Below are positions 46,865-58,039 of a stretch of 64,000 nucleotides of DNA, one piece after another. Position 1 is the first letter of the stretch. Every line of letters starts with the position of its first letter. The position numbers and the translations under genes are program-made. The stretch is from Liolophura sinensis (taxonomy: Eukaryota > Mollusca > Polyplacophora > Chitonida > Chitonidae). The notes under the pieces are model-generated. The model was not told the DNA's origin. It ran no database searches and saw only the letters and a program-made list of their open reading frames with translations. The DNA is taken from positions 23,905,764 through 23,969,763 of the forward strand of contig NC_088306.1 of the NCBI RefSeq assembly GCF_032854445.1, read 5' to 3'.

Positions 46865-46985
46865 GTTTCAACATAAAACTACATACAAGCGCTCTATTCA
46901 GTACCTATATACAAGCACTCTATGGGTCACTGTAACATTCAGCAACTATATACAAGCGCTGTATGGATCATGGTAACATTCACTT
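46865..46985 (+). repeat. Short tandem repeat, ~50-bp unit
   Basis: 'CTATATACAAGC(G/A)CT' recurs, with 'TATGGGTCACTGTAACATTCA' and 'TATGGATCATGGTAACATTCA' as the second half. About two and a half units. Confidence 0.7.
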
Positions 46986-46989
46986 TTGA

Positions 46990-48690
46990 AGAAAAACAAG
47001 TTTCAAGAGATGCTTGTAAAAATACAATTTGTACAAGCTTTTATTTGCTAAAATTATTAGTAAAAAATTTCATGTTTTTTGTAGAAACAGTCTTAACGGT
47101 TAATTTCCGCTACCCTCGAGCACGACAAGCGCTATCGTTTACCTTAGCGGTGTAATGCATCATGTCCTAGAATGTATAGATAGTAAATGCACGCTTTTTC
47201 TACTGACTTTGCGGGTTACACCGGTTAATCAATCAAGACACAACCTCAAAGTCAGTGGCTCTGATATCGAGTGAAAATCGTTTTGTTCAGATTAACTTTA
47301 CATTGTTGGGTGGTTGCCAATCCTTGCTGATTTTCCTATAAATTGCTTTCAACATGGCCGGTATCATAAAAAACCGTAAGTTCGGCGGAGATATTTTAGC
47401 ATGACTGGGACATACGACTACTTGGTGACTTTAGTTTACATGCTACTAATAGGCTTCTCTCCGTTCAGTATAACTCTGTCGTTCTGACTAATATGGTAAA
47501 TTTGAAATAGCGCTGCTGTGTATTTTCATACACATTGTTTGTGACCTTTAACATTTCTTGGTTTTCTCTTCTTAGGCAATATAAGTAGGCCTCCATGAAG
47601 TTAGCTCTATCGAATGAGTTTAAAGGTTCGGTCTTGGGACCAAATGTAGCAAAAATTTATTAGATATTATATAAATCCTCAATTAATCATTTATAAATAT
47701 ACCAAGGCTATTAGACCTACATTAATCTAGATTGATTATAGGCACAAAGATGTTGTGTGATCCGGTGTGACACGAATGGTTTGCCGTATGTGATACCGCT
47801 GTCGGCGTATTAACAATTCCGGTGATTTATGAAAGCTTTGCAAGTGTAAATATCTAACTTTTGTTCCTCATAGTGGTCAAGTTTGTAAATAAAAAATACA
47901 CACTTTCTCTAACGACAGTGTTGAAAGTTCAACGAATCGTGAAGTGATATTGGTACGCATCAGTCCAACTTAGAGAAATGAGTTGGAAAATCGGCCTCGG
48001 TGAAATCAGGCGTAAAATACCCCGTCCTTAACGAAATTTGCTCCACAGCAAAACAAATATTGGTCCCCATCCAATAGTTGCAATCTCGGGAGAGAGCTGA
48101 ACCGACGCTAATATGTTCATACATGGTTTTGTTACTCTCCTGCCTTTTTTCTGTTGGGTTTTCATGAATTTGTATGCCGCTATTTAATCTGATGAAAATA
48201 ATAAATGCATGATTTTATTCAGTGTGTGGAAAATTCCTAAAAGTAAAAGATAAATTTGAGGGAAATAACAGAAAGGATGCTTCATTATTATTACGCACTT
48301 ATTACATTGCCTATCTTATATAAAGAGCGTCAAGTTCTTGAATGCAATCCATTACTTCTAACGGTACCAAAGTGGTACACGAGAACTGGATGTGACTGGC
48401 TCGTTTCTAGCATTGTCAATGCCCTAGTTTTCTTGAAGGATCGTGAACATGCTTAAACAACATACTAACACATGTAAACACATTTATTGGTCGGAGGTTT
48501 CCATTATTACTTCATTAAACGTGGTTATCTTGTTGGGAGGTGTGTAATAAGACGATAATACCGTCAGTACGAAAACTTACTTGCGTCGTGCGTTACTTGG
48601 GCATACATTTATTCTTTGCTGACTAATTTGACATGCGTAATACGTCGCATGCCTTGCCCCGGTTCAAATGAATCAAGGAATGAATATTTG
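46990..48690. other. Unassigned stretch
   Basis: No gene, RNA or repeat recognised. Confidence 0.4.
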
Positions 48691-48693
48691 GAT

Positions 48694-48990
48694 TTTAACG
48701 TCATACTTAACACTTTTCAGTCAAATGACGACGAGGAGTCATTAGGTGTGTGTACATATACTGTGTCTTCTCGTTGCTGGGCGATTCCATGCCGACAAAG
48801 TGCTGCCGACACTGAAGTATCATGCCGACAACACCAGACATAACACCCCACCCAGTCACATTATAATTACATCGGACCAACCAATCCATTTTCCTTGCTC
48901 TCACCTCTCAGTGCTCAGCGCCCTGCGAGGCAGCAATAAGTACCATTTTTAAAGTTTTTGGTATGACTCGATCCCGGGTCTGCCGACTTC
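48694..48990 (-). mobile_element. SINE family A copy, minus strand
   Basis: Plus-strand order 'AACGTCATACTTAACACTTT', 'TGACGACGAGGAGTCATTAG', 'CATGCCGACAAAGTGCTGCC', 'CACCCAGTCACATTATAAT', 'GCAGCAATAAGTACCATTTT' and 'CGATCCCGGGTCTGCCGAC' matches the reverse of the family. The 5' part of the tRNA-like head beyond box B is lost. Confidence 0.9.
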
Positions 48991-48999
48991 CCGTGCATT

Positions 49000-50170
49000 G
49001 GATGTCTTTTTGACACTGGCTTGTGGTCATCTAGTGGTGGACATTGTCCATTATGAAGAAATGACTGTGTGAAACAATGTTTTTCTAACAAGGCAAACTT
49101 TGGGTCGAACTGGGATTACTGCATGAGAGAGAGAGAGATACATAAATTATAAATAAATCCTTCTATTTGCATTGTTTTTACTCCCTTCAAAGTGGTTTAG
49201 AGAAAATATTTCGATACAAATGTATACGAAATTCTTTCTGGTTTCTTAGTGTCCATGGGAATCGATGCTTGTCATTCTAAAGGGCATATTTACTGTCACT
49301 GGTATAAGTACGATTATAAAGAGACATTTAAAATGTACCCAGACTTTTCCCGAATTTCGTGAAGATGCTTCAATTTCCCTGGACCATTTTCTTTTGACGT
49401 ACAACTTTGTCCCGGAACTTCATGATCTGGAGTCGCTCTCGAAATCTCCCAGCTTTGGAAGCTTACGTGTAGGCTGAAGATGGATTGGTTTCCGAGACAG
49501 ATTTAAGGCCAAAGGCCGAATCCTCTACAGCTGTGGCATTAGGGCCGTTTTCATTAGGGTTTGACTTGACGGGCCCTTCAAAAGCCCTGTAATTTTTCTA
49601 CTTGGCATCCGAAAGGGTTTGCAAAGGTCGATCTTTGTGCCGTTTAAGTGGCTGATAACCCTTCAATTCTGTCCAAGAACAGACGTCTGAGCGATACGCT
49701 GTAACCCTAGTTTCCACGACAAGTGCACCGAAAACAGATCAACCAGTCGTAAGCCTCTTCTTTCTTCGTTTATCGCTGGATTCAGTCCTGTTGCCGACTC
49801 TCAAGCAGTTTCAAAAAGATTTCAATTATTTCAGTTAATCGTTAAAAAAAAGTTCTTTCTTTTCAATAAAGTAGACGTCGTTTGATCAAGTAATCCAGAA
49901 CACAATTAGACGGCTCGTAGCAGTTCGGATTCTCTCTGTTTGATCAATGCTGATGAGTGGCAATCACCACAAGACAAACGTGTGTCTGGCGACTGAAAAG
50001 ATCTTCTGGCCCAATGTATACTGAAAGCGGACCAGCACTCAGAACCCTAGCGGTCAAGGTTAATAGTTGCAGCAAGCAATGCAGTATTTTTGTATGCACA
50101 TGTTTCTCTCTAAATGTATATATTTTGCTGGTTCAATTCATAAGGAACGTTTTCTCAATTTCTCAAAAAC
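49000..50170. other. Unassigned stretch
   Basis: A 70-codon plus frame (49265-49477) without known motif. A short GA run at 49122-49138. Nothing else. Confidence 0.4.
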
Positions 50171-50177
50171 AGACAAC

Positions 50178-50325
50178 CAGAAAACGATTAACCAGAAGAA
50201 CGGGCTGCTATAAAAACCGACAAAGGAAAAAAAATGGACGGTCAGAAAACGACTAAGCAGAGGAATGGGCTGCTCCAAAAACCGATAACGGAAAAAAACG
50301 GATGGTCAGAAAAATGGGCTCTCAC
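50178..50325 (+). repeat. Tandem repeat, ~65-bp unit, just over two copies
   Basis: 'CAGAAAACGATTAACCAGAA' at 50178 returns as 'CAGAAAACGACTAAGCAGAG' at 50243, with 'GGGCTGCTATAAAAACCGA' and 'GGGCTGCTCCAAAAACCGA' following, and a third start at 50307. Confidence 0.8.
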
Positions 50326-50329
50326 AAAG

Positions 50330-51235
50330 ACAAGTGATTATTGGTATCTAGGCTTATCTCTTGTTCAGGAACTGGATCTCAATTCCGCTATTTTACTCCA
50401 CTTCGATATATAAAGATCACGTCGAGTAACCGAGTTTTACCTTTAAGACATTCCAGGAACCATTACACAAACGCATGCAGATTTGGAGGCTTGCTGGACA
50501 TGATAAACCCCGGATATAATGTTTTATTTTCAGTACTGTTGCCTAATGACAAAATCAGCCACCAGGTTCAAGTTAACAGAACGTGTGAAATATTGGCTAC
50601 AAATACTCTTGGCTATTATTCCTACCCAGACAGCCTATGCACTTCAGAATGACATGGAGTTGTTCATAACGCCGCGCTTCAGTCAGATGTCCGGGAGAAT
50701 CCGTCCATGTGTCAGTCCAGTGGTATGAAAAATCGGAACAAAAGTGGATAGACAATCATTATAAAGTAACGGCCCACGACCGAGGCAAATTATGCCCCCA
50801 GGGTAAAACATGGTAACCGGCCGATGTTCCCTGTGGTGGTCATTGTGTGCCCGTAGGTACACAACCGGTTCTAAATTGACGTTTCCCTTACATGATATCA
50901 TAGACGTATGTAATGTTTTCTTTGGCAGCTTTTCATCGGTCTTACTGGTTAAACTTGCAACCCAACAGGCTCAGAACTAAGAATGAAAAACACACACGGT
51001 AAGCGTAGTCGTGGATGTTGCGAATTAAGTGGAGGCCAATGAATTATTTTTATTCATTTTTTTCCATTTTTTAGTGGATTACTTCTTTACTACTTTAGTG
51101 GAGTTGACAGCTCAGCCGTGGTGTAATCTACTTTTTTAAATGAAATGACAAGCTCCATTTTTCCAACACCTTTATCAAAGAAAGAAGAGCCATCGTTTTC
51201 TTATATTCTTTGGTACAAATAGCATGAAAGTTACT
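50330..51235. other. Unassigned stretch
   Basis: A 103-codon plus frame (50341-50652) and a 72-codon minus frame (50683-50901) are open, without a domain I recognise. No repeat relation. Confidence 0.35.
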
Positions 51236-51270
51236 GTTAAGTACGACCTTAAACCCCTAGTATACATACT
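51236..51270 (+). repeat. SINE family A 3' tail remnant
   Basis: 'GTTAAGTACGACCTTAAACC' followed by 'CCTAGTATACATAC' equals the last bases of family A. The rest is absent. Confidence 0.55.
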
Positions 51271-51436
51271 AGGAAAGTTGCTACATAGCTAATGGTGCTA
51301 CTAACATCCATTTCCAATGAAAAGAAATACTGAGGATAAGTTTTGGTTGAAGGTTGCTCACATGGATATTTGTCTAAACCGGTGATAGATATGCGATGCA
51401 GGATCCAAGCGGAGAGTTGCAATATCGCGAAACCAG

Positions 51437-51662
51437 TGAGATATATTTATTTATTTATTTGATTGGTGTTTTACGCCGTTCTCACTTATATTTCACTTAT
51501 ACGGCGGCGGCCAGCATGATGGTGGGAGGTTACCGGGCAGAACCCAGGGGAAACCCACGACCATCCGCAGGTTGCCCAAAGACCTTCCCACGTACGGCCG
51601 AAGGTGAAGCCAGCATGAGCTGGAAATGAACTCACAGCGACCGCATTGGTGGCCTGAGATAT
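51437..51662 (-). mobile_element. SINE family B copy, minus strand, probable 8-bp target duplication
   Basis: AAAT tail as 'TTATTTATTTATTTG', then 'TTGGTGTTTTACGCCGTTCTC', 'GGCGGCCAGCATGATGGTGG', 'CCATCCGCAGGTTGCCC', 'CGTACGGCCGAAGGTGAAGC' and 'CTCACAGCGACCGCATTGG'. TGAGATAT lies at 51437-51444 and 51655-51662. The 5' head beyond 'GCATTGGTGG' is missing. Both the plus (51396-51629) and minus frames are SINE-derived. Confidence 0.85.
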
Positions 51663-51679
51663 GACCACACTAAACGCTA

Positions 51680-51790
51680 CGTGGAATGGTCTGTCAACAG
51701 TCCGCGGATGGTCTTGAGTTTTCGGATACCTGTAGGCTTATCTATACCAAAAATAGATGTGCATATCTTTTTGAGCAATACGGACGATAT
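51680..51790 (+). repeat. SINE family B central fragment
   Basis: 'GGTCTGTCAACAGTCCGCGG', 'ATGGTCTTGAGTTTTCGG' and 'TTTTTGAGCAATACGGACG' follow family B order with decay. Confidence 0.55.
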
Positions 51791-51799
51791 GTTAATTAC

Positions 51800-53510
51800 A
51801 GTGAATTGAAATGAAAATATCTGCTCCGGAATGTTGATCAGCTCCGGCTTTTCGCTTTAACCCACCTGCGAAAATATTTCACTCATTGTTACCTTTTCAC
51901 CATATTTGCAAACAAAAGTACAATTACAAATCACACGGCGTAATTTTGAACGATTTGCTAAAACTAGCAGATGTGGATCTTGTACTGTCGACAATGTCCA
52001 TAGCACACGCCAAAATGGCCTTTTCCTTTTTGCGGATGGGTACCGATACAATTCACAACAGCTCTTTGGTTAAGTGGTGAAATTATGGTCACAATATATG
52101 CTACGAATATGAGAATTAATTTTATACATTTGATGGCATGGCTAAAATAATATTTAAAGTATTCTGATAAATAATTCTGAACAGTCATGGTAGTGCGTTA
52201 ACAGTCAGTTGAAAGTATGTGGTAAGAGGAATTGAGCAGGTTCTTTTACTAGTTTCTGGTCGTTGAAAATACGAAATGAGTGGATTCCACGGCTGCTAGT
52301 AACGTGTTACATTTCAAAAAATTTCCTTTCTGTATTGTTTATAAATAAAATGGGAAAAGATCCAGAAAACGAGATGCAAGAATTGTCCATTTGTCTTATC
52401 ATCATACATTTTCATCTTAAATGCACACAGGAAGTTATTTTCTTCATTAAACTGAGAGTCAAATAGGAACTTTGTTTGCTTTTGTCACATTGTTTCTTTT
52501 TCCAGAGCAATATATATTCGTCTGAGACAGCATACACCAGGTCTTTACACGTACTCTAATGCAACGAAATTGTTCAGAGGGAAGCAGGCCGTGCTCCAGT
52601 GCCTAAAGACGCTACTGGCTGCATCTTTCAACTTGTCACATATATTCAGTTCTCTGTGAAAACACTCGTTTTCAGTATCATCATTGTCTTTTGGTAGTGA
52701 CACGTAACACCACAATGTGTACAGATTGGTATGTTTGGCTTCTATATTATTGTTGGGAAAATGTGGTTGAAGTACTTTTCTAGCTCACAGTGTTAAACTC
52801 CATAAACTTGGTTTTGACACCAAGAACACATTGCCTGGGATGACGTCACAATTGTTCACCAACAAGTGAGATGCTAGACACTGGTGGAGTTTAGCTAAAC
52901 TGTTATCGACTTTACCCAGCTATATTTTAAACGTTTTAGTGTAATATAGCATTTTATCTTTTATGGTAAATGATGTCACTGCAGTATGATTTTAGGATCA
53001 ATTGTTAGGGAATCCTGCTGCAAAATAGTGAAGGCTATTTGTGGAGACAAAAGTATAGGTTGTGTGGCATTTGTCCTACCCGTATGCCAGTGAACCTATT
53101 GTGAAACAAATTTGTCTCCACTCCCATCGCCCAGCATATCACTTTTTTATAATTATGATGTTACCCAAGACAAAGAGGTCTTGCTGTCGGAACTAAGCTC
53201 ATGGATTAGAAAAAGTGTTCTAAGTTTTCTTTACGATAATATGGACGTTCTTTTATAGAGCTTTTGGTGTTACGTGCTACTAAGGAATGGCAATTTCGGT
53301 GGCGAGTATGATGACTTTAAATATAGCTGAACCTTGAAATCGCTGTGACACACGATATGCCAGATCAAACCCCCGAGTATGTGGATTTTTCCGTCTTTCC
53401 CTTGTCGAGGGGCCTGGCAACAATGAATAGTCTTCGATGATAGTCGCCGTTTGCACAGTCTAAAGTGCCATGTAGACGGCTTGTCTTGCACCAAAATGTC
53501 GTGCATATCC
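51800..53510. other. Unassigned stretch
   Basis: Short frames only. No repeat recognised. Confidence 0.4.
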
Positions 53511-53514
53511 GCTC

Positions 53515-53650
53515 AGCTAGTTCGTCAATAACTTGCCAAAGGCTGGTGGTTTACCTTGCACGCTTCAATTTTCCTCCAATCATAATACTGACCATCATGG
53601 CATACGAGAGAAATAATTGATTACTGCGTTAAACAAAACTGAAAATGAAT
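53515..53650 (+). repeat. Highly diverged SINE family B fragment
   Basis: 'TTTTCCTCCAATCATAATAC', 'TGACCATCATGGCATACG' and 'ACTGCGTTAAACAAAACTG' with an AATAAAT end match the 3' half of family B loosely. Confidence 0.45.
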
Positions 53651-53659
53651 AAATCTTGG

Positions 53660-54200
53660 AGTTTGTTAAATATAGGTTGTCATAATCTACTCAGAAATAG
53701 GGTTGTAGGTTTCGATCTATTTATCTTCCACTCAGATTAAGTAGATCGTAATACGCCTCCAGGGAAATAAACAATTAACGTAACCAAACGGTTATTGACT
53801 TTAAAATGTAACCCATTGCTTCGGCTGCTATTGTAAAGCTGCTTTGACATCGATTTGAAGGACAGTGATTTTCCAGTTTCGGTCCCCGACATACTGAAAA
53901 CCAGACTTTTCTTAAAGAAAACTCTGTGGATGCAGTCTTTGGTATTCGTAGAACTGTCGTAAAGGAAACGATGGGTTGGGATGGTCTGTCGTGGACATCT
54001 AGAGTGGTGGCTGTTCCTTCTCCTTTAAACTCGACGACCCCATGGTAAAAGCAATACATCTGGTAAACCTCCAGCTACATGTAGTGTTCCCTTCGTAAAT
54101 ATCAGTTATCTGCGACATGACCATGCTTTAGTAATAACAAAAATACCTCACACTTGCACAAATTCATCACCATAGACTTTTCAACAAAGGTCAGTTTTTC
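53660..54200. other. Unassigned stretch with one open minus frame
   Basis: The minus frame 53775-54059 (94 codons) has ordinary composition but no domain that I know. Confidence 0.35.
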
Positions 54201-54208
54201 CATGACTG

Positions 54209-54213
<5 letters not shown>

Positions 54214-54301
<88 letters not shown>
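54214..54301. repeat. (TA)n microsatellite, ~44 units
   Basis: Pure alternating AT of about 88 bp. Open frames reading Tyr-Ile repeats on both strands come from it. Confidence 0.95.
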
Positions 54302-54303
<2 letters not shown>

Positions 54304-54691
54304 TTTTATCTGGCTAGAGCGATGCCAAGGAACTGCTTTACGATGTCTGGTAAACGTGTCCACTGCCATTTCCATGGTTAAATATTTATGCTCGTAATAT
54401 CCACGAACCCACAACGGAAAAGGTTTAATGGACCTTACGTTGGTTTCTGACGCCATGTCTAAATAGCATCAAACACAACGATAATGGACTGCGCCGGGTT
54501 TAATACTCCAAGCCATTTCAGACTGTCTCAAAATATTATATTATAGTATAGTGGCTGTTCGAAATGTGTACATGTAAACTGAATGTACCAAATACATGGC
54601 TAGCCTTGACATACATCGCAGCCTCCGGAGCGCACGGCCATATCCAACTCAAACATGTCACTTTCCTGAATATACTTGATGCAAGCTGCTA

Positions 54692-54930
54692 AATTTATTT
54701 TATTTATTTATTTGATAAATGTACTCATATTTCATTTATACAACTACCAGCATTATGATGGGAGGAAAACGTGCAGAACTTGTAGAGAAACCCACGATCA
54801 TCCTCATGTTGCTGGCAGGCATTCTCACGTACGGCCAGAAATGAAGCCAGCATAAGATGGACTTGAACTCACAGCGACCGCATTGTTGAGAAGTTTCTGG
54901 GTCATTATGCCGTGCAGGCGTGCTAGCCCC
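54692..54930 (-). mobile_element. SINE family B copy, minus strand
   Basis: 'TTTATTTATTTATTTGAT', 'CCAGCATTATGATGGGAGG', 'CCCACGATCATCCTCATG', 'CGTACGGCCAGAAATGAAGC', 'GAACTCACAGCGACCGCATT' and 'GGGTCATTATGCCGTGCAGG' match the reversed consensus. Confidence 0.85.
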
Positions 54931-55004
54931 CATCTGCCACTGGTAAGCTACGTAATGATTGTTGTTTATATTTATATGTAGAGGAGATCGATACCTCCTT
55001 AATG

Positions 55005-55065
55005 ACATTAAGATAGTATAAGTGAAATGTTCCTGATCACGACGTAAACAAATCAAATGCAAAAA
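55005..55065 (+). repeat. SINE family B 3' tail at the left edge of unit 1
   Basis: 'ATAAGTGAAATGTTCCTGAT' and 'ACGTAAACAAATCAAATG' are the 3' end of family B. The same remnant stands at 58600-58660 at the left edge of unit 2, so it was duplicated with the unit or marks the join. Confidence 0.65.
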
Positions 55066-55069
55066 ATGT

Positions 55070-55935
55070 ACAGATAATTTCTGTTTTTTTAGGATCCGAT
55101 ACACCACTGAGCTGCGATAATATGTGATGATGCGCAGTGTGGTGGAAATAGGTTTCGATGGCATCTTTAGCGTAATCTGATTGAATGCTTTGTCATCTTA
55201 GTTTGTCACACGAGGTTGATGGCCGTACCGAAGGTATCTTAACCGTGTTTTAACATAAATTGGAGAAACACAATATATTTGTGAGAGAAAATAAACCTCA
55301 GGATATTTACCCATGGAAGCAGTGAATTTGTATAAAAACGGTGGCATATCGAATGTACTTTTTTGGCACAAAAAAACTTCTGGCGGCAGTCTTGCTTTGA
55401 TGGACACCAGCAACAGGCGGTTAGTCAACCTCAATTTTCGTCACACAAAAGCCGATAGAGGGTCAATATATAGGAAAAGTGGCAGTTAAGCCATCACTTA
55501 GATGTAACTGAGAACGCTGTCACGGAATCAAAGACTGACTAAATAATGCCTGAAATCGACAAAGTTTCCAAACACTAATACATAAATGTCACTGACAGGA
55601 TCATATAGCAAACACAATGTCTTGTAGGAAAGAAAAACAAGAAAAAAGTTACAATCCAGAGCTTGGAATAAAAAAGCCTCTGTGTCAAAAAAGCTGATTA
55701 AGGGATCAACAGACCGGAAGGTTTGTGTTGAGATATCGGATGGGCGGACAAAGAGAAGCTGATTAACCAGATGGCATAGGAACAGAAGCAAAACCACGTT
55801 TCTCTTCGCTGCATTGTTTACGCGTGCGATGACAAGGGAGGTCATGTTTAAAGGTTGCGCACGCAACCCATACTTGCATTTTTCTGACAAATGGTTACAA
55901 TCCTGGATATCCCCAGAGTAAGACCATTACCATAG
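55070..55935. repeat. Duplicated block D, copy 1
   Basis: Matches 58665-59530. Strings: 'GCTGCGATAATATGTGAT', 'GAATGCTTTGTCA', 'GTTTGTCACACGAGGTTGAT', 'GCAGTCTTGCTTTGATGGAC', 'GTCAACCTCAATTTTCGTCA', 'GGGAGGTCATGTTTAAAG'. Identity looks near 75-80% by eye, higher in stretches. The match covers open and closed frames alike. Confidence 0.85.
55528..55890 (-). CDS. Candidate coding segment in block D, minus strand (uncertain)
   Basis: A 120-codon frame with an inner methionine at codon 16, followed by a hydrophobic stretch 'NVVLLLFLCHLVNQLLFV' that could be a signal or membrane anchor, then 'FRSVDPLISFFDTEA' and 'YDPVSDIYVLVFGN'. The other copy keeps 'FRSVDALVSIFDTEA' and 'YDSTSDVYLLTFGN', with synonymous changes among the differences, but it has a stop and frame changes between. 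A duplicated exon with one copy decayed would explain this. No family recognised, and non-coding conservation of the whole block is an alternative. Confidence 0.3.
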   Translation of the reverse strand: MSEKCKYGLRAQPLNMTSLVIARVNNAAKRNVVLLLFLCHLVNQLLFVRPSDISTQTFRSVDPLISFFDTEAFLFQALDCNFFLVFLSYKTLCLLYDPVSDIYVLVFGNFVDFRHYLVSL

Positions 55936-56019
55936 GTAATGATAGGACACCAATGCATGTAAGTTCCTTTCTGCAAGAAAACATTGCAAACACAGTTTCA
56001 TTGGTCTGTGTCTAATGGA

Positions 56020-56585
56020 ACTTTTGTGCCCCGCACATACAGTTCGTGCACTTGTAGTGTTCGGACTAGCTGTAAAATACAATCCACTCTGATCTCTGCA
56101 TCTCACCAGGGGGATTTAACCTAAATAACAAAGCCATAGAAAAAAACGTTCCATTATTTAACATTATCTAGTCAGGGAGGGCTTCTGATATCCACCGAGT
56201 CTCTCCACCGTTCATCTGCTCGGACGTACGACGATTCTCAATCAAGCACAGATAACACTAATATTTTACGAAGCCAGACAATATTTATATCAATTTGCTG
56301 TCTACAGCCTAAATTAGTGTCAGCAGTTGAGCAGAAGCCCTGGGCAGCCCCCTACGGGAATATGAACCCGCCAATGAAATGTGTATATCACAAGTGTCAC
56401 TCGTTAGGTCATGTGTATCCCTGAATCACTGGTTTAAGGTTCAGCAAAACTGCACCAAGATGACCGGACTTCTGGACAGAGCAAATATATCACCAATGGC
56501 CGAAGGGATCTGTGCCACATTAAAACTAATGTTTAAAGTGGGATTTAGATCACAAATACTCCAAGGGATATATTCAGTGACAAAT
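56020..56585. repeat. Duplicated block E, copy 1
   Basis: Matches 60783-61355 and the window end 63727-64000. The part 56285-56415 differs from copy 2 at only about four positions ('GAGCAGAAGCCCTGGGCAGC', 'CCCCTACGGGAATATGAACC'). 'CGGACGTACGACGATTCTCA' is identical in all three. The plus-strand frame at 56379-56588 is described with the findings. Confidence 0.9.
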
Positions 56586-56588
56586 TGA
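56379..56588 (+). CDS. Candidate coding segment in block E, copy 1 (uncertain)
   Basis: A 69-codon frame whose core 'NCTKMTGLLDRANIS', 'MAEGICATLKLMFKVGF' is also open in copy 2 (61154-61369), where it reads 'MAEGICAVLKLIFKVGF'. In the ~45 aligned codons I count about 11 third-position, 6 first-position and 3 second-position differences, the direction expected of a protein under constraint. No start context, splice site or family could be fixed, and the adjoining 130 bp are even more conserved without an obvious frame. Confidence 0.3.
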   Translation: MCISQVSLVRSCVSLNHWFKVQQNCTKMTGLLDRANISPMAEGICATLKLMFKVGFRSQILQGIYSVTN

Positions 56589-56589
56589 T

Positions 56590-57440
56590 GAGGCAAACAA
56601 TCTTACCCTTGCAAGTACTTCAGCTAACAAGGGAAGTTTCCGGTTACAAAACAAACTATATTTCCATCCTTATTAACTTTTAACGCTAATTTAGTCAGGA
56701 GTCCAATATGGCCGAAGAGGATTGTAACTAACTTAACAATTTATGTATTTATCAACCAACTCAGCTCTCTGATCACTCGAAAGACTTACTCAGTAAGACA
56801 GACCTGGTATGTATGACCTACAGCTGTCATCCAGTGAAGGACCTGAGAACTTCTGCGGTGTTATTGCAGAAATTAACAGCTCTGAGACCAGTCAAGCCAA
56901 CATCTGATTAGTTGAGACTGCGAGGTAGAAGGCTTGTTTCGATCTCTTGTAGGATAAATCTCTTCAGCGAACAATTATTAAAGTGTTGGCGAGCAAGAGA
57001 TGAATGCAGGGTTACGGCAGTAGATAAATAAATTCAGTTAGTCTAAACATACCAAAACATGTTTATCCATTCAAAATACCACTTAAAAGAAAAACGTGTT
57101 ATATATCAAGTGTTTCACTGATCCGTGTGCTCATTGATGAAACAGTCTGAACACGTTCTACCTAGATTTGTTGGATTAAAGGTCGGACATACGTAAACTC
57201 AGTTTACTTAAGCAATTAAAAAAACACAAACAATAAATAGGACAATAGATTAGCACGTAGAGCTCATTACTAAATGTATCTAAACTTACTAAAACTGCTG
57301 TCTTCGCCCTCGTCCATTCTGGGGTGTTTTTGGTCTATCGCTCATTGTCCTAGTTTCGCAGGATGAGATGCACATGTATTATTCAAGTTATCGTATTTAT
57401 CGAATGGCAGGTCAACACCGTACTTAAAAAATACTTCACA
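56590..57440. other. Unassigned stretch in unit 1
   Basis: No counterpart in unit 2: there, block F follows block E after only ~35 bp. Either unit 1 gained this 0.85 kb or unit 2 lost it. Nothing recognisable inside. Confidence 0.45.
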
Positions 57441-57444
57441 TCAA

Positions 57445-57720
57445 CGAGGGTGGACAGTTATATGCCACTGGAAAACATACAGAGCCTGTGGAAGACAGAC
57501 ACCTGAGAGCAGACAAAGGAGAGTGGGCTAAACATGAACTGTTTGCATCATTTGTCTTAATTTCTCCCACGATTTGTGAACTGACCATGCAGACAAAAAC
57601 ACCGAAAGGAATACAAACCTCGGAGAAGAGTACACTGGAAATCGTGACTTTAGCCTTTCTCAGAAATGAGCTTAGGAAATTTATAGCTAACTTGTAGAGT
57701 CAATCTGGCCAAAGATAATG
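57445..57720 (+). repeat. Duplicated block F, copy 1
   Basis: Matches 61390-61535: 'ACATACAGAGCCTGTGG', 'GTGACTTTAGCCTTTCTC', 'AATGAGCTTAGG', 'ATAGCTAACTTGTAGAGTCAA' (in part). The frame 57488-57697 ends in the same TTGTAG stop, 'TLEIVTLAFLRNEL', while copy 2 reads 'TLKTVTLALVGNEL' then a stop. The first half of this frame lacks a partner in copy 2. Confidence 0.7.
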
Positions 57721-57744
57721 ATATTTAAGTAATCCAGACAAGTA

Positions 57745-58035
57745 GCTAAGTTACGTTACGCAGACAGAGAGGTTCCGGTAGTTTGGCAAACGCGATATCA
57801 ATCTCTCGATATAAGTCTGGTGAGAAAGTCTACCAGAGAAAAAAATAAATCAGTTGTTGATTTTTTGCTGTATATTCTTCCAGGACACATTCCTCAAATT
57901 GGTTCGTTTCATTGTTACCTGGCTGGTGGGAAATAGAACTCGTGGTTGTGTGAAGTGCCCTTCCAATGTTGAATTTAGCCAAAGGCAGAAATTTAATGAG
58001 GCACGACGCCTTCTCTTTCTGCTCACTTTGATGTA
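57745..58035 (+). repeat. Duplicated block G, copy 1
   Basis: Matches 61615-61905: 'TATATTCTTCCAGGACACA' versus 'TATATTCTTCAAGGACACA', 'TTTAGCCAAAGGCAGA', 'TCTGCTCACTTTGA' versus 'TCTGCTAACTTTGA'. No assigned role. Confidence 0.7.
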
Positions 58036-58039
58036 AATC

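Noticed and set aside
54154-54456. Open frames rich in Tyr-Ile on both strands
   Set aside because: Translation of the (TA)n tract.
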